From positions 344,810 through 408,809 of the forward strand of contig NZ_LNYA01000034.1 in the NCBI RefSeq assembly GCF_001467615.1: a stretch of 64,000 nucleotides of DNA, in the 5' to 3' direction. Of the stretch, positions 38,525 to 51,052 are shown piece by piece (within the stretch, counting starts at the first letter, position 1; each line of letters opens with the position of its first letter). A program made the translations under genes and the position numbers. Origin of the DNA: Legionella erythra (GTDB lineage Bacteria > Pseudomonadota > Gammaproteobacteria > Legionellales > Legionellaceae). The notes beneath the pieces were generated by a model. The model made no database searches, was not told where the DNA came from, and was given only the letters and a program-made list of their open reading frames with translations.

Positions 38525-41148
38525 AAAGCCCGCTTGATCTCTATTGTTTCAAATACTTCAATCAAATCGCCTGCCTTGACATCGTTATAGTTTTTCACAC
38601 CGATACCGCACTCAAAGCCCTGGCGTACTTCAACCACATCATCTTTAAAGCGTCTTAATGATTCCAGTGTTCCTTCATAAATCACGACGTTATTTCGTAA
38701 AACGCGAATAGGGTTATTGCGTTTGATGGTGCCTTCCACCACCATACATCCGGCAATTGCACCCAGTTTGGGGGAGCGGAATACATCCCGCACCTCGGCA
38801 ATACCAATGATTTCCTCTTTGAATTGGGGAGCCAGCATGCCGGTTAATGCACCTTTGACCTGATCAACAATGTCGTAAATTACACTGTAATAGTGCAAAG
38901 AAACCTGTTCATGCTCAGCCAACCGCTTGGCAGCACCATCAGCACGCACGTTAAAGCCAATTAGAATTGCATTTGAAGCAATAGCCAAATGCACATCCGA
39001 TTCGGTAATACCGCCCACGCCGCTGGCAATGATTTCAACCTTCACTTCGTCAGTCGATAATTTAACCAACGCATCCGCAATAGCCTCAAGCGATCCTTGA
39101 ACATCCGCTTTAAGCACAATATTCAGCACTTTGGCATCGGTCGAGGTCATGTTTTCAAAAATGCCTTCAATCGACGATTTTTGTCGTCTGGCCAGTTTGA
39201 CATCACGGAATTTACCCTGGCGGAACAAGGCTACTTCACGTGCCTTTTTCTCATCGGGCACCACAACCGCTTCATCTCCAGCATGTGGAATGGCAGACAA
39301 CCCCAGAACTTCTACCGGAATGGACGGCCCCGCGCTGTCAACCAATGTACCATTGTCGCTGACCAAGGCTCTGACCCGGCCATATTGGAAGCCGGCCAGG
39401 AGAATATCCCCTTTGCGAAGCGTTCCGCTTTGGACCAAAACGGTCGCAACCGGGCCGCGCCCTTTATCCAGACGCGACTCAATAACAACCCCTTTGGCCG
39501 CGCCATCTGTAAAGGCTTCTAATTCCAACACTTCCGACTGCAGTAGAACGGCATCCAGTAATTCATCAATACCCATTCCAGTTTTGGCGGAAATGTTAAC
39601 AAACATGGTATCGCCGCCCCAGGCCTCGGGAATCACTTCATGCACGGATAACTCGTTCATGACTTTCTCCGGATCGGCATCGTGCTTATCCATTTTATTA
39701 ACAGCTACGATAATAGGCACCTTGGCCGCTTTGGCATGTTGGATAGCTTCAATCGTTTGAGGCTTAACGCCGTCATCAGCGGCAACAATCAGGATAACAA
39801 TATCGGTCGCCTGAGCACCGCGTGCACGCATGGCCGTAAAGGCGGCATGGCCTGGCGTATCCAGGAACGTAATATCGCCTTTCGGTGTACTCACATGATA
39901 TGCGCCAATGTGTTGCGTAATACCACCAGCCTCTCCCGCTGCCACCTTGGTCCGTCGAATGTAGTCGAGCAAGGATGTTTTACCGTGGTCAACATGACCC
40001 ATGATGGTCACAACCGGCGCACGGCTCTCTGATTGACTACCCTTGCTGATGACTTCACCCAGAGTCTGCTCAACCGCATCTTCTTTCAGGGCACGTGCCT
40101 TATGGCCCATTTCCTCAACCACAATGATGGCGGTATCCTGATCGATGACCTGGTTAATGGTTGCCATGGCACCCAAGCCCATCATGACTTTGATCACTTC
40201 AGCCACTTTAACTGACATGCGTTTGGCCAATTCACCAACCGTGATGGTTTCAGGAATCAAAACTTCCCGGATTACAGGGGCTGTCGGCATGGCAAAACCG
40301 TGTGTTAACGCGTCCTCAGCTTCACGATATTTATCCGATTTTTCATTCAGCTTACGTTTTTTAGACTTGGGACGTTTGTGGCGAACATGTGCGCCTTCCT
40401 CGTCTTCACGTTCGGTCAACAGGTATTTGGTTTTCTTTTTATTCCCGGCGCTCTTTTTAAAATCGGACTTGTCAGCCTCTGACTCCATATCTTCTTTGCT
40501 GGAATATTTCTTTTTGGGCTTTTCTTCCCTTTGTTCTTGGGCTTCCGTATCGGTTTCGCGCTTGTCCTTCACCTCTTTGATTTCGGCTTCCTTACTTTGC
40601 GGCATTTCTGTGGCAGCAGACGCGTCTTCTTCCCTGGCAGCAGATTCAGCCATTTTTTCAGCTTCTGCCACTGATTCCTCCATGGGTTGAACAGCTGCTG
40701 TCACTGATGCCTCATCAGCCACAACCGCGTTAGGTTCCAGTTCCCTCAGAGCCGCCTCATCGTTTAGAACAGGCACAGTTTCTCCGTCTGCTGTAACTAA
40801 TGATTCTGCTTCCTGCTCTGCTTCAGTCTGTTGTTCCAACAAGGTACTGCGCTTAACATAGGTCCGCTTTTTACGAACCTCCACATTAACCGTTTTCCCG
40901 CTGTGCAGATCATGCCCCACAGTAACCTGGGTGAGGCTTTTTCGCTTTAAAGTAATTCGCTCAGGTGCAGCTCTTGACTCATTGCCGGCATTACCTTTCA
41001 AATGATTCAGCAAGACACGCTTTTGTTCTTCATTCACGGTCTGTTCATCGTTATTAAAAGAGAGTCCCGCTTCCTGCAACTGGTTCAATAGACGCTCAAC
41101 GGGGATTCCCACGACCTGAGCTAATTGTTTAACCGTCACATCCGCCAT
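38521..41148 (-). CDS. infB: Translation initiation factor IF-2
   Basis: GTPase that places fMet-tRNA on the 30S subunit. 875 aa: short N-terminal IF2_N motif ([20 protein letters not shown]), a long highly charged Glu/Lys linker (about 110-275), second IF2_N, then the G domain (about 370-540) with [14 protein letters not shown] and NKMD, and domains II-IV including the C-terminal fMet-tRNA binding region. Between nusA and rbfA as in E. coli. Confidence 0.97.
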   Translation of the reverse strand: MADVTVKQLAQVVGIPVERLLNQLQEAGLSFNNDEQTVNEEQKRVLLNHLKGNAGNESRAAPERITLKRKSLTQVTVGHDLHSGKTVNVEVRKKRTYVKRSTLLEQQTEAEQEAESLVTADGETVPVLNDEAALRELEPNAVVADEASVTAAVQPMEESVAEAEKMAESAAREEDASAATEMPQSKEAEIKEVKDKRETDTEAQEQREEKPKKKYSSKEDMESEADKSDFKKSAGNKKKTKYLLTEREDEEGAHVRHKRPKSKKRKLNEKSDKYREAEDALTHGFAMPTAPVIREVLIPETITVGELAKRMSVKVAEVIKVMMGLGAMATINQVIDQDTAIIVVEEMGHKARALKEDAVEQTLGEVISKGSQSESRAPVVTIMGHVDHGKTSLLDYIRRTKVAAGEAGGITQHIGAYHVSTPKGDITFLDTPGHAAFTAMRARGAQATDIVILIVAADDGVKPQTIEAIQHAKAAKVPIIVAVNKMDKHDADPEKVMNELSVHEVIPEAWGGDTMFVNISAKTGMGIDELLDAVLLQSEVLELEAFTDGAAKGVVIESRLDKGRGPVATVLVQSGTLRKGDILLAGFQYGRVRALVSDNGTLVDSAGPSIPVEVLGLSAIPHAGDEAVVVPDEKKAREVALFRQGKFRDVKLARRQKSSIEGIFENMTSTDAKVLNIVLKADVQGSLEAIADALVKLSTDEVKVEIIASGVGGITESDVHLAIASNAILIGFNVRADGAAKRLAEHEQVSLHYYSVIYDIVDQVKGALTGMLAPQFKEEIIGIAEVRDVFRSPKLGAIAGCMVVEGTIKRNNPIRVLRNNVVIYEGTLESLRRFKDDVVEVRQGFECGIGVKNYNDVKAGDLIEVFETIEIKRAL

Positions 41149-41277
41149 ATTTTACCCCCCTTTAGCAATTTTAATGCAAATCGCCATTGTTCTATACTTG
41201 TTATCCACTTACATCCTAATTAGAAGCCAATGGCTCACTAATTAAAATAAGGGTCTTTCATTACAACTATCGATAAT

Positions 41278-42759
41278 TTATGAAAACCAGGGTTCACGCG
41301 CCTTCATGATCAATTCACCCGCTTTCTTTTCAGTCATACCGGGTATATCAAGTAATTCATCAACCGATTGCTCAGCCAGATCATCCATGGTCGTAATGCC
41401 TTTGGCGGCCAGACTGGCAGCAATATCATTGGTCATGCCTTCCATCGTCAGTAATGATTCTGACGGCTTGTCCACTGACAATCCCTGACCAGACGATAAG
41501 GCTTGAGTCAGAAGACAATCATTCGCCCGGTTTCTCAACTCTTCAACAATTTCTTCATCAAATTCTTCAATCGCCATCAATTCTTCTTTGGGTACATAGG
41601 CGATTTCTTCCAGTGAAGAAAAACCATTAGCAACCAGCAGGGAGGCAATCTCTTCATCAATTTCCAATGCACTGGTGAACAGGTTAATGGTTTTTTGTGA
41701 TTCTTCCTGGCTTTTGTTATTAAAATCTTCGACCGTCATGACGTTTAACGTCCAACCGGTCAATTGACTGGCCAAGCGCACGTTCTGGCCATTACGTCCA
41801 ATAGCCTGAGACAATTGCTCCTTTTGTACAGCCAGATCCATGGTATGGCTGTCTTCATCAACCACAATGGAACTGATATCAGCCGGTGCCATGGCATTAA
41901 TAACCAATTGTGCCGGATTGTCGTCCCAGAGGATGATATCAACCCGCTCACCACCTAATTCACTGGATACTGCCTGGACACGAGCACCGCGCATACCCAC
42001 ACATGCTCCCACCGGGTCAATGCGGCCATCATTTGTTTTCACAGCAATTTTAGCACGGTTACCTGGCTCACGGGCAGCGGCTTTTACTTCAATCACGTTT
42101 TCACCAATCTCTGGCACTTCAATGCGGAACAATTCAATGAGCATCTCGTTACGTATACGGCTCACATACAATTGTGGGCCACGGGATTGGGGGGTAATTT
42201 CATATAAATAGGCACGTACACGATCATTCGGTCTAAACATTTCATTCGGCAGCATTTCATGTCGAGGCATGAACGCTTCAGCCTTGCCGCCCAAATCAAT
42301 AATGATATTATCGCGGGTGACCTTTTTGACGGTTCCATAGACTAACTGACCCAGCTTGGATTGAAACTGATCAACCACTTGTTGCCTTTCTGCCTCACGC
42401 ACTTTCTGCATAATAACCTGGCGTGCGGTTTGAGCGGCGATGCGGCCAAACTCAATGGACGGCATGGGCTCTTCAATACGCTCACCGATTTGAATGGAAG
42501 GTGAGCGCGTTCTCGCCTCAGTAATCCCGAGTTGTTGATCCGGGAACTCAACGCCATCATCTTCCACAACATCCCAATAACGGAATGTTTCGTAATCGCC
42601 GGTGCGGTTGTCCAGTTTAACGCGGATACCGATTTCCTTTTCTGACAGTTTACGTGTGGCTGACTCCAGGGCTGCCTGGATTGCTTGCAATACTACTTCT
42701 TTGCTGACACCTTTCTCGTTGGATAATGCCTCAGCAATAAATAACAATTCTTTACTCAT
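41278..42759 (-). CDS. nusA: Transcription termination/antitermination protein NusA
   Basis: Binds RNA polymerase and nascent RNA in pausing, termination and antitermination. 493 aa (E. coli 495): N-terminal domain (1-125), S1 (about 135-200, [29 protein letters not shown]), KH1/KH2 (about 200-345, [17 protein letters not shown] and [13 protein letters not shown]), and two C-terminal acidic repeats (about 360-490). ATG at 42759 with GAGG upstream. Confidence 0.97.
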   Translation of the reverse strand: MSKELLFIAEALSNEKGVSKEVVLQAIQAALESATRKLSEKEIGIRVKLDNRTGDYETFRYWDVVEDDGVEFPDQQLGITEARTRSPSIQIGERIEEPMPSIEFGRIAAQTARQVIMQKVREAERQQVVDQFQSKLGQLVYGTVKKVTRDNIIIDLGGKAEAFMPRHEMLPNEMFRPNDRVRAYLYEITPQSRGPQLYVSRIRNEMLIELFRIEVPEIGENVIEVKAAAREPGNRAKIAVKTNDGRIDPVGACVGMRGARVQAVSSELGGERVDIILWDDNPAQLVINAMAPADISSIVVDEDSHTMDLAVQKEQLSQAIGRNGQNVRLASQLTGWTLNVMTVEDFNNKSQEESQKTINLFTSALEIDEEIASLLVANGFSSLEEIAYVPKEELMAIEEFDEEIVEELRNRANDCLLTQALSSGQGLSVDKPSESLLTMEGMTNDIAASLAAKGITTMDDLAEQSVDELLDIPGMTEKKAGELIMKAREPWFS

Positions 42760-42767
42760 TGTTCGCC

Positions 42768-43214
42768 TCACTCGCCTGTCAAATTTGCTTTCACAATATT
42801 GGATAATTGCACGTCTACGGATGTCTCGTTTACCAGTAATCTCAGCGTATCATCGTCCACTGCTGCAATCCTGCCAGCCAGTTTACGGCTTCCATTTACG
42901 GGTTTATACAATTTTAACTGTATATCATGCCCGAGGTATCGAAGGTAATGTTTTTTATAAAATATCGGCCTTGGAATACCGGGTGATGATATTTCAAGAC
43001 TATAATTGCCAGAAATAGGATCTTCAACATCAAGTAAGGCGCTGATCTGTTTACTGACTCGTTCACAGTCATCAATCCCGATGCCATCTTCCTTATCAAT
43101 ATAAATACGCAGTAAAGAATGGCGCCCCTGCGACAAATATTCACAGCCCCACAGCTCATAGCCCAGGCTATTCACCAAAGGTTCCAATAATTCCTGAATA
43201 TCTGCTTTTATCAT
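42768..43214 (-). CDS. rimP: Ribosome maturation factor RimP
   Basis: Needed for 30S assembly. 148 aa: N-terminal alpha/beta domain ([33 protein letters not shown]) and C-terminal SH3-like domain; [14 protein letters not shown] is the family signature. Directly ahead of nusA with 8 bases between. Its leader (43215-43383) has a small palindrome (43364-43376) but no sure promoter. Confidence 0.96.
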   Translation of the reverse strand: MIKADIQELLEPLVNSLGYELWGCEYLSQGRHSLLRIYIDKEDGIGIDDCERVSKQISALLDVEDPISGNYSLEISSPGIPRPIFYKKHYLRYLGHDIQLKLYKPVNGSRKLAGRIAAVDDDTLRLLVNETSVDVQLSNIVKANLTGE

Positions 43215-43383
43215 ATTCCACTCTCAGCACGTTTATTTCCGGCAGCGAAAATTCGCACAGGACAATCACCTGTCGCTTGAGACCATTCAGCAATAAATCG
43301 GAGTTTACGGTATATAAAGTTGCCAATACTCTATAAAGATTGCAAACCGACAGGTTGTGTCTGATTACCGGGTAATACATAAC

Positions 43384-43404
43384 AAAAAACCCCAATAATG
43401 GGGT
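43384..43404 (-). terminator. Intrinsic terminator after tRNA-fMet
   Basis: Stem 43389-43393/43400-43404 (ACCCC/GGGGT), 6-base loop, followed by six Ts on the minus strand (43384-43389). It separates the tRNA transcript from rimP-nusA, at least in part. Confidence 0.8.
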
Positions 43405-43415
43405 CTTTTAGATAG

Positions 43416-43492
<77 letters not shown>

Positions 43493-43504
43493 TCAACTGA
43501 GGCA

Positions 43505-43533
43505 AGTATACGCACACTTCCCTGGTATAGCAA
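43505..43533 (-). promoter_or_regulatory. Promoter of tRNA-fMet
   Basis: Minus-strand -35 TTGCTA (43528-43533), 17-base spacer and -10 TATACT (43505-43510), placing the transcript start a few bases before the tRNA. Confidence 0.65.
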
Positions 43534-43555
43534 GCAATTTTTGCAAGTTTTACCT

Positions 43556-45001
43556 TTAAGCAAATGCATTAATGCATGCACTGATAAGTCCGGAAGGAAA
43601 AATCCCCAGATAAAGCAGCGACAGGCAATTAATAGAATAAAAAAATTGTGACGATGTGCTTATCTGGACAGGGGCATTGTCTTTTGCATCATCAAAATAC
43701 ATCACCTTCACAATACGAACATAGTAATAAGCGCCGACGACTGCAAATAACAAACCTAATACAGCAACCCAGGTTAAATGCACATCCACCAGAGCCTTTA
43801 ATACCAGTAATTTGGTAAAGAAACCAACTGTGGGGGGAACTCCAGCCATGGAAAACATGACAATAAGCATCAGGAAGGCAATCCAGGGATTGCGCTTATT
43901 CAGACCTTTCAAATCATCAACGCTTTCGACTTCCAACCCGTGGTTGGACAGCAGAACAATCAAACCAAAGGCAGCAACGGTCATAATGGAATAAACCAAT
44001 ACGTAATACAGAGCGGCCGCATAGCCTGCTTCAGTCGCAGTCAGAATACCGAATAATGCATAACCCACATGTGAGATTGCAGAGTAGGCCAAAAGCCGTT
44101 TAATGTTGTTTTGCGCAATAGCGAACAGGTTACCAAAACCGGTCGACAACAGAGCCATGATCATCAGCAACTGTTGCCATTGGGCCGAAATATCAACCAA
44201 TGCGAGGGTTAACAGACGTAGCGTCATGCCAATGGCAGCAATTTTAGGAGCAGCACTTAAAAATAATGTAACGGAGGACGGTGCGCCCTGATAGACATCA
44301 GGGGCCCACATATGGAAAGGCATGGAAGCCAGCTTAAAGCCCACACCGACCATGATGAACACCAGACCGAAAGACAGAAGTGTATCTTGCTCCTGCCAGT
44401 TAGCCGCAATTGCATTGGCGATATCCAGAAGATCCAATTTCCCAGTGGCGCCATAAATTAATGACAATCCGTACAACATCATACCTGAAGCAATGGCGCC
44501 CATTACAAAGTATTTCATCGCCGCTTCTGCTGCATCACTATTAGTGCGGCGAATAGCCGTCATGGCATACAGGGGCAGAGACAACAACTCCAAACCAAGA
44601 TAAATGGTCAACAAAGAATGCGCGGAGACCAGAACCATCATACCCAGGGTGGAAAACAGTCCAAGAACATAATAATCCCCGGAGGGAATCTGACGCTCAT
44701 CAACATAATCACGGGAATAAATGAACGAGAAAATGGCACAAAGATAGATAAAAATTTTCATTAACTGCGCACTGTCATCGCTGATAAACAGCCCGCCAAA
44801 AATAATGGACTTATAGCTTCCGAGCAGTAATGTACTGATGACTGTGCAAAAAACCAACCCAATGATGGATAAGGTCAATGCAATGTTCTTGCAGTAATCA
44901 CGCAAAAACAAGTCGCTTAGCAGAGCTAAAGCTGCGGTGATCAACAGGATGATTTCCGGTAAAGCTACGTGGATATTATCAAGCAAGGACGTCATGTTCA
45001 T
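43556..45001 (-). CDS. nuoN: NADH-quinone oxidoreductase subunit N
   Basis: Antiporter-like proton-pumping subunit of complex I in the membrane arm. 481 aa, about 14 helices. Family features: [25 protein letters not shown] (the conserved Lys and His/Pro region of helix 7-8) and [17 protein letters not shown]. Last nuo gene; 13 bases after nuoM. Two in-frame ATGs (45001, 44995) are possible starts. Confidence 0.96.
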   Translation of the reverse strand: MNMTSLLDNIHVALPEIILLITAALALLSDLFLRDYCKNIALTLSIIGLVFCTVISTLLLGSYKSIIFGGLFISDDSAQLMKIFIYLCAIFSFIYSRDYVDERQIPSGDYYVLGLFSTLGMMVLVSAHSLLTIYLGLELLSLPLYAMTAIRRTNSDAAEAAMKYFVMGAIASGMMLYGLSLIYGATGKLDLLDIANAIAANWQEQDTLLSFGLVFIMVGVGFKLASMPFHMWAPDVYQGAPSSVTLFLSAAPKIAAIGMTLRLLTLALVDISAQWQQLLMIMALLSTGFGNLFAIAQNNIKRLLAYSAISHVGYALFGILTATEAGYAAALYYVLVYSIMTVAAFGLIVLLSNHGLEVESVDDLKGLNKRNPWIAFLMLIVMFSMAGVPPTVGFFTKLLVLKALVDVHLTWVAVLGLLFAVVGAYYYVRIVKVMYFDDAKDNAPVQISTSSQFFYSINCLSLLYLGIFPSGLISACINAFA

Positions 45002-45014
45002 TTAACCTTGTAAA

Positions 45015-46520
45015 TTATAGTTTCGATTTATCAGCCTGAGCTAATGTATGACTCACAGTCTGGTGTACATATTCAAGCACGGGCTTTGGGTAAACGCCCA
45101 TTGCCACAACCATGATAACCAGTAGCACGTAGGCACTGATTTCATAACCTGAAAGATCATGCAGGGCTGCGATTTTGTCATTTTTTACAGGCCCAAATAT
45201 GACGCGCTTATACATCCAGAGCGTATAGGCCGCCCCTACAATTAACGTCGTGGCCGCCCAGAAGGCAATCCAGAAGCCGGCTTTTATACTGCCAAGAATA
45301 ACCATAAATTCACCTACAAAGCCGGAAGTACCGGGTAAGCCGGCATTGGCCATCGCAAACAGCATAAAGAAGGAAGCGAAAATAGGCATGGAATGAACAA
45401 GCCCGCCAAAATCCTTAACCTGGCGCGTGTGCATACGATCATAGATATACCCTACGCCAGCAAACATGCCGCTCGATACAAATGCATGAGAAATCATCAC
45501 GATGATGGCGCCTTCCAGTACAAGGCCGGCATTTTGCAAACCAGACCTTTCGGCAATGGTGAAGATGGCAAAGCAGCCCAAGGTCACAAAGCCCATATGA
45601 GAAATGGAGGAATAGGCAATTAACCGTTTCATATCCTGTTGGATAATAGCAACCAAACCGATATAGACCACCGCGATCAATGACAGGGCAATCATCACGT
45701 CCGCATAGTACCGACAGGCATCAGGAACTATAGGTAAGGCAAAGCGAATAAATCCATAGGCACCGAGCTTAAGCAGAATAGCGGCAAGCACAATGGAACC
45801 TCCAGCAGGTGCTTCTGTGTGAGCATCAGGCAACCAGGTATGCACGGGGAACATGGGAATTTTAATGGCAAAGCCAAGGAAGAACGCAATAAAAATAAAC
45901 GTCTGGGCAGTCATGCTGAGCTTAACCGCGTAGAAGGTTTCGATTTTAAATGAGCCGGCGATGTAGCCCATATAAAGAAACGAAGCCAGCATGAGGACAG
46001 AGCCCAGGAAAGTATAAAGGAAAAATTTAATCGCCGCGTAGACACGATTATCCGAGCCCCAGATACCAATGATGAGGTACATGGGAATTAACGTCGCTTC
46101 CCAGAAAATATAAAACACAATAGCGTCGGTCGCTGCAAAAACGCCCACTAAAAAGCCTTGCATAATCAAAAAGGCCGCCATGTATTGACCAACTCGTTTG
46201 TGAATGCTGGTCCAGGTCGCGAGCACGACAATCAGATTGGTAAAAATACTGAGCACAATAAGCAGCAGAGATAAACCATCAACACCAAGACTGTAATTAA
46301 TGCCCAAAGCCGGCATCCAGGCAATGTCTTCCAGATATTGCATGCTGTAGGTGTTCACATCAAACCCGCTAACCAGCGGGATGCAGATGAGTAACGTAAG
46401 CAATATCGTGAACAATGTCAGATATCGTGAAACATTCGGATTATTGTCATCACCGGTCAGGAATACAAACACGCCTCCAATAATCGGTAACCAGATCAAT
46501 AAATTGAGCAAATGATGCAT
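45015..46520 (-). CDS. nuoM: NADH-quinone oxidoreductase subunit M
   Basis: Second antiporter-like proton channel of complex I. 501 aa, about 14 helices; key Glu in FYIFWEATLIPMYLIIGIWG, key Lys region FAIKIPMFPVHTWLPDAHTEAP, and MKRLIAYSSISHMGFVTLG. AAGGTGAAGGT precedes the ATG. 15 bases after nuoL. Confidence 0.97.
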   Translation of the reverse strand: MHHLLNLLIWLPIIGGVFVFLTGDDNNPNVSRYLTLFTILLTLLICIPLVSGFDVNTYSMQYLEDIAWMPALGINYSLGVDGLSLLLIVLSIFTNLIVVLATWTSIHKRVGQYMAAFLIMQGFLVGVFAATDAIVFYIFWEATLIPMYLIIGIWGSDNRVYAAIKFFLYTFLGSVLMLASFLYMGYIAGSFKIETFYAVKLSMTAQTFIFIAFFLGFAIKIPMFPVHTWLPDAHTEAPAGGSIVLAAILLKLGAYGFIRFALPIVPDACRYYADVMIALSLIAVVYIGLVAIIQQDMKRLIAYSSISHMGFVTLGCFAIFTIAERSGLQNAGLVLEGAIIVMISHAFVSSGMFAGVGYIYDRMHTRQVKDFGGLVHSMPIFASFFMLFAMANAGLPGTSGFVGEFMVILGSIKAGFWIAFWAATTLIVGAAYTLWMYKRVIFGPVKNDKIAALHDLSGYEISAYVLLVIMVVAMGVYPKPVLEYVHQTVSHTLAQADKSKL

Positions 46521-46535
46521 ACCTTCACCTTATAA

Positions 46536-48509
46536 TCAGCCTAATAGCAACCAGCATAAGAAAACAATTAAACCCAACACCATGACCGTTGCATAGTGAT
46601 ATAAATAACCGCTTTGAATACCACGTCCCTTCTGAGCAAACCAACGCACCGTGCGACCCGTACCATTGACGAGGAGTCCATCGATAAGCCGCTGATCGCC
46701 CGTATTATAAAAGAATCGGCCAAGCGCTTTGGATCCGGCGACAACCACTTTGTTATTAAAGCTGTCAAAACCATATTTATTAAGCAACAAGCTGTAAATC
46801 CAGGAGAATGAACGAGCCAGTTTTGCCGGAATGCCGGGCATGGCGATGTAGGCTAGCCAAGCCACTGCAATGCCCGCCAAGGTGAGCCAAAAGGTGAGCG
46901 ACCAGGGCGCATGCAGTGCAGCTTGCAAGGGGGAATGAACCTCGCGGGATAACTCCTCCAGCACATTGTGTTCAGGCAAAACAAACAGCGATTTACCCAA
47001 CAAGGTGGGTACCTCATAAAGCATGGGCATAAACAGAATATAACCAATAATCACTGACGGGATAGCCAAAATGACCAAAGGCAGCCAGACGACAGCAGGC
47101 GACTCATGGACATGATCAAAGGTATGCTTATCCATCCGTGGCGTGCCATGGAAGGTCATGAAAAACGAACGGAACGTATATATGGCTGTAACCATCGCAC
47201 CAAGAGCAACGCAAAAGTAAGCGTAAGTGCTTCCTGGAATAGTAGATAATTTAGCCGCTTCAATGATGGTATCCTTGGAGTAGAATCCAGCAAAAGGCGG
47301 TATTGCACATAAAGCCAGGCTACCAATAATATAGGTCACATAAGTAATGGGCATTTTGCGCCAAAGGCCGCCCATTTTCCGCATATCCTGTTCGTGATGC
47401 ATGCCAATAATGACTGATCCTGCCCCCAGGAATAGCAAGGCTTTGAAACAGGCGTGTGTGAGTAGATGAAACATGCCAGCACTGTAGGCAGAAGCGCCCA
47501 TGCCCACCATCATGTAGCCTAACTGAGATAAGGTGGAATAGGCTACTACGCGTTTAATATCATTCATCACCAAGGCAAGAAGCCCTGTAAACAGCGCACC
47601 TGTTGCCCCAATTACCAGGACTAGGGACAAGGCTGTTGTAGAATACTCAATCAACGGGGAAATTCGGCCAATCATAAACACACCCGCCGTAACCATGGTG
47701 GCAGCATGGATTAACGCGGAAATCGGCGTCGGGCCTTCCATGGATTCCGGTAACCAGACATGCAGGGGAACCTGCGCGGATTTACCCATCGCTCCAATGT
47801 ACAGTAGAATGCAAGTTACTGTGATCAGCGACCAGGGATGACCGGAAAATAATTCAATCGTCTGGGTATTCAAACTGGATACGCTTTTGAAAACCATGTC
47901 ATAGTCCAGGCTTCCGGTGTAAGCCAGAATCAGGCCGATTCCCAGCACAAAGCCAAAATCCCCTACACGGTTGACCAAAAAGGCTTTGAGACTTCCTTCA
48001 ATAGCGGACTCTTTACTGTACCAAAAGCCGATTAAAAGATAGGAAACAAGGCCCACCCCTTCCCAGCCAAAGAATAATTGCAGGAAGTTATTGGCAGAAA
48101 CCAACATGAGCATCATAAACGTAAACAGGGAGATATAGCTAAAGAAGCGTTGATAGCCGTCATCGTCGACCATGTAGCCAATGCTGTAAATATGAACCAG
48201 CAAGGAAACGAAAGTCACAATAACCAGCATCACCACTGAAAGCGGATCAATTAAAAAGCCAATATGAAACTCATAGGGAAAAAACAAACCCCCGCTCGCC
48301 CAGGTATACAGGTTGACATTAACCGATTCGTGAGTGCCGCTGAGAATAACACCTGCAACATAGAGCGACAGCAGGAATGACAAAGCCACACCGGCAATAG
48401 TGACTGAATGCGCTCCAACCCGTCCAATCTGATTACGGAAAAAGCCAGCGACAATCGAGCCAAACAGCGGTGCCAGGACAATGATAAGACAGAGTTGTTG
48501 AATGCTCAC
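46536..48509 (-). CDS. nuoL: NADH-quinone oxidoreductase subunit L
   Basis: Distal antiporter-like subunit with the long lateral helix that runs along the membrane arm. 657 aa. Motifs: LFFGWEGVGLVSYLLIGFW (Glu), GAMGKSAQVPLHVWLPESMEGPTPISALIHAATMV, and KRVVAYSTLSQLGYMMVG. GTG start at 48509 behind AAAGG. nuoK lies 4 bases upstream. Confidence 0.97.
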   Translation of the reverse strand: MSIQQLCLIIVLAPLFGSIVAGFFRNQIGRVGAHSVTIAGVALSFLLSLYVAGVILSGTHESVNVNLYTWASGGLFFPYEFHIGFLIDPLSVVMLVIVTFVSLLVHIYSIGYMVDDDGYQRFFSYISLFTFMMLMLVSANNFLQLFFGWEGVGLVSYLLIGFWYSKESAIEGSLKAFLVNRVGDFGFVLGIGLILAYTGSLDYDMVFKSVSSLNTQTIELFSGHPWSLITVTCILLYIGAMGKSAQVPLHVWLPESMEGPTPISALIHAATMVTAGVFMIGRISPLIEYSTTALSLVLVIGATGALFTGLLALVMNDIKRVVAYSTLSQLGYMMVGMGASAYSAGMFHLLTHACFKALLFLGAGSVIIGMHHEQDMRKMGGLWRKMPITYVTYIIGSLALCAIPPFAGFYSKDTIIEAAKLSTIPGSTYAYFCVALGAMVTAIYTFRSFFMTFHGTPRMDKHTFDHVHESPAVVWLPLVILAIPSVIIGYILFMPMLYEVPTLLGKSLFVLPEHNVLEELSREVHSPLQAALHAPWSLTFWLTLAGIAVAWLAYIAMPGIPAKLARSFSWIYSLLLNKYGFDSFNNKVVVAGSKALGRFFYNTGDQRLIDGLLVNGTGRTVRWFAQKGRGIQSGYLYHYATVMVLGLIVFLCWLLLG

Positions 48510-48513
48510 GTTG

Positions 48514-48819
48514 TTAACCTTTTAAATGATTCATTTTATCAACATCAATATTGCCCCGATTACGATAGAGCAACATCACGATAGCCAAGCCAATGGCAGC
48601 TTCAGCAGCAGCCACCGTCAATATAAAAAAGACGAAAACATTCCCGGTCACGCTTCCATAATAGTGAGAAAAAGCCACAAAATTAGTATTTACAGCGAGT
48701 AACATCAGCTCGATACACACTAACAGCAGGATGATATTTTTTCGATTAAGCATAATGCCGACTATACTTAAGCCGAAAAGAATAGCTGCCAGAATGAGGT
48801 AATTATTTACTGGTATCAT
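48514..48819 (-). CDS. nuoK: NADH-quinone oxidoreductase subunit K
   Basis: Small membrane subunit (MrpC-like), 101 aa, three helices with the two buried Glu residues used in proton transfer ([12 protein letters not shown] and [12 protein letters not shown]). ATG at 48819 (MIPVNNYL) preferred to 48825 because AGGA then has normal spacing. Confidence 0.96.
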   Translation of the reverse strand: MIPVNNYLILAAILFGLSIVGIMLNRKNIILLLVCIELMLLAVNTNFVAFSHYYGSVTGNVFVFFILTVAAAEAAIGLAIVMLLYRNRGNIDVDKMNHLKG

Positions 48820-48827
48820 GGTCATTC

Positions 48828-49487
48828 CTATGATTGTTTTTCTGACTTCATCGCAATCAGTTCAATTCGATCATTGCTATCAGTCATGATCTGACTGACT
48901 ATGCTTTGTCGTTTGGATCGAATGATATTTCGATGCGCCAAAGTAATAGCCGCAATGATAGCGACCAAGAGCAATACCGCCGCCAGCTCAAAGGCGAATA
49001 CATAATCGGTATAAAGAACTCTGCCGATAGCTTCTGTATTGGAAATTGCTTTGGACGGTTGAGCGACCACTTCATCGTATTCGTTGAAATCATCAACAAT
49101 CACAGATGATGCAGGTGTTTGCTCAACAGCTGTTTTAAACAGGTTGTCCGGTAAGGCAATCAGCAGCAATCCGGTCAGAAAGGCCACAATAATCAGACCA
49201 AATGGCAAGTAGCGGACAAAATGAGATTTCATGGACTCTACATCAATGTTCAACATCATGACCACGAACAGGAACAGGGTCATTACGGCGCCAACATAGA
49301 CCAGGATAAGAATCAGGGCAAGGAATTCTGCCGACACCAGAATCCACAGTATGGCACTGGCAAAAAACGTTAACACCAGAAACAACACGCAACGTACCGG
49401 GTTATTTTGGGTAACCACCATTAATGCTGAAAAAATTGCCAAGGCAGCAAAAACATAAAATATAATTTGTACTAGCAACTCATGCAT
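48828..49487 (-). CDS. nuoJ: NADH-quinone oxidoreductase subunit J
   Basis: Membrane subunit, 219 aa, five helices; core motif [22 protein letters not shown] contains the conserved Tyr-Val-Gly-Ala pi-bulge region of helix 3. The C-terminal tail beyond the last helix is long and polar, as often in proteobacteria. Confidence 0.95.
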   Translation of the reverse strand: MHELLVQIIFYVFAALAIFSALMVVTQNNPVRCVLFLVLTFFASAILWILVSAEFLALILILVYVGAVMTLFLFVVMMLNIDVESMKSHFVRYLPFGLIIVAFLTGLLLIALPDNLFKTAVEQTPASSVIVDDFNEYDEVVAQPSKAISNTEAIGRVLYTDYVFAFELAAVLLLVAIIAAITLAHRNIIRSKRQSIVSQIMTDSNDRIELIAMKSEKQS

Positions 49488-49498
49488 CTCGCACCTCG

Positions 49499-49999
49499 TT
49501 AGCGGTAATCTTTATCAGCATCTCTATCTTCAGCCAGTTTCTTTTCCATCAGGCTGCCGATAGCCAACAATTTGTCTTTGGTTAAAATATTCTGCCCTCG
49601 TTCGGTGTAGTGATAATGCTGGATGGGGGTCAATACGATGGAATCAACCGGGCAGGATTCTTCACACAAACCGCAATAAATGCATTTAAACGAGTCAACA
49701 TCATAACGCGTCGTGCGTCTGGAACCGTCTTCTCGCACTTCAGATTCAATAGTAATCGCCAAGGCTGGGCACACGGCTTCGCATAATTTACAGGCAATGC
49801 AACGTTCTTCGCCATTCGGGTAACGGCGCAGAGCTAACATACCTCTGAATCGTGGAGACACCGGCGTGCTTTCCTCCGGAAACTGCACCGTAAATTTCTT
49901 CTTGAAGAAATACTTACCCGTCACGGTCAAACCAGAGAAAAGCTCCAGCAAAAGGAAGCTCTTAATGTAATGTTTGATGTATCGATATAATTTTTTCAT
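49499..49999 (-). CDS. nuoI: NADH-quinone oxidoreductase subunit I
   Basis: Carries clusters N6a and N6b in the peripheral arm near the membrane. 166 aa with two complete [4Fe-4S] ferredoxin motifs, [12 protein letters not shown] and [14 protein letters not shown]. An amphipathic N-terminus precedes them. Confidence 0.97.
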   Translation of the reverse strand: MKKLYRYIKHYIKSFLLLELFSGLTVTGKYFFKKKFTVQFPEESTPVSPRFRGMLALRRYPNGEERCIACKLCEAVCPALAITIESEVREDGSRRTTRYDVDSFKCIYCGLCEESCPVDSIVLTPIQHYHYTERGQNILTKDKLLAIGSLMEKKLAEDRDADKDYR

Positions 50000-50017
50000 T
50001 ACTCAGCTCATTGCTCG

Positions 50018-51040
50018 TTAAAACCATGGCTTAAGGTGCGTTACCACCATCAATGCGGTAACAATCACCCAGACTATGGTCACCGGGATTAATACTTTCC
50101 ATCCCAGGCGCATCAACTGATCGTAGCGATAGCGAGGGAAAGTGGCGCGAATCCACAAATAAACAAATAGGAAAAACGAGATTTTAATCAGCAGCCAGAC
50201 AAAACCGGGAACGACAAAGAAAATACTGTTAAGAACAGGGATTCCTTCAAAAGGCGATAGCCACCCACCCAGAAAAAGAAGGGATAACATGGTGGAAATG
50301 AGGATCATGCTGGCGTATTCAGACAGGAAAAATAATGCAAAACCAATTCCTGAATATTCGACATGGAATCCGGCTACAATTTCCGATTCCCCTTCCGCCA
50401 AATCAAACGGCGCACGGTTAGTCTCGGCAATACCAGCAATCCAGCAGGCTACAAATAAGGGCAGAAGAGGCAAAAACCACCAATGCCAAATTCCTCCACG
50501 CTGGGATTGAACAATTTCTGTGAGGTTCATGCTCCCGGCTGCCAATAATACGCCAACCAGAGCAAAACCCATGGCAATTTCATAAGATACTGTTTGCGCC
50601 GTGCTGCGTAACGCACCAAACATGGCGTATTTGGAGTTGGAAGCCCAACCGGCAATTAGTACGCCATACACCCCCAGCGAACTCATGGCGAACAGGTAAA
50701 GTACGCCGGCGTTAATATTGGCCAGAACCATCCCTTCTGAAAAAGGAATAACAGCCCAACCGACCAGAGAGGGAGCCAGTGCAAATAAAGGGGCAATGAT
50801 AAACAGATACTTGTTCGATTGCGTCGGGACTATGATTTCTTTGGTAATTAACTTAATCAAATCAGCAAAAGGCTGCAATAACCCTTTAAATCCGACGCGA
50901 TTAGGACCAATGCGTATCTGAATGTAACCAATGACTTTACGCTCGGCATAGGTCAGATAAGCGACAGCGATCAGTAAGGGCACGACAATGATTAATATCT
51001 TAATAATAATCCACAGCAAAATGCCTATATCATGTAGCAT
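50018..51040 (-). CDS. nuoH: NADH-quinone oxidoreductase subunit H
   Basis: Forms the quinone-entry channel at the junction of the two arms. 340 aa, eight helices. Motifs: [38 protein letters not shown] and [26 protein letters not shown] with the conserved acidic chain, split here over two loops. Confidence 0.97.
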   Translation of the reverse strand: MLHDIGILLWIIIKILIIVVPLLIAVAYLTYAERKVIGYIQIRIGPNRVGFKGLLQPFADLIKLITKEIIVPTQSNKYLFIIAPLFALAPSLVGWAVIPFSEGMVLANINAGVLYLFAMSSLGVYGVLIAGWASNSKYAMFGALRSTAQTVSYEIAMGFALVGVLLAAGSMNLTEIVQSQRGGIWHWWFLPLLPLFVACWIAGIAETNRAPFDLAEGESEIVAGFHVEYSGIGFALFFLSEYASMILISTMLSLLFLGGWLSPFEGIPVLNSIFFVVPGFVWLLIKISFFLFVYLWIRATFPRYRYDQLMRLGWKVLIPVTIVWVIVTALMVVTHLKPWF

Positions 51041-51052
51041 AATCTTACCTGT

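Noticed and set aside
40145-40690. 181-codon Ser-rich frame opposite infB
   Set aside because: Reflects the Glu/Lys-rich linker of IF-2 read backwards; low complexity.
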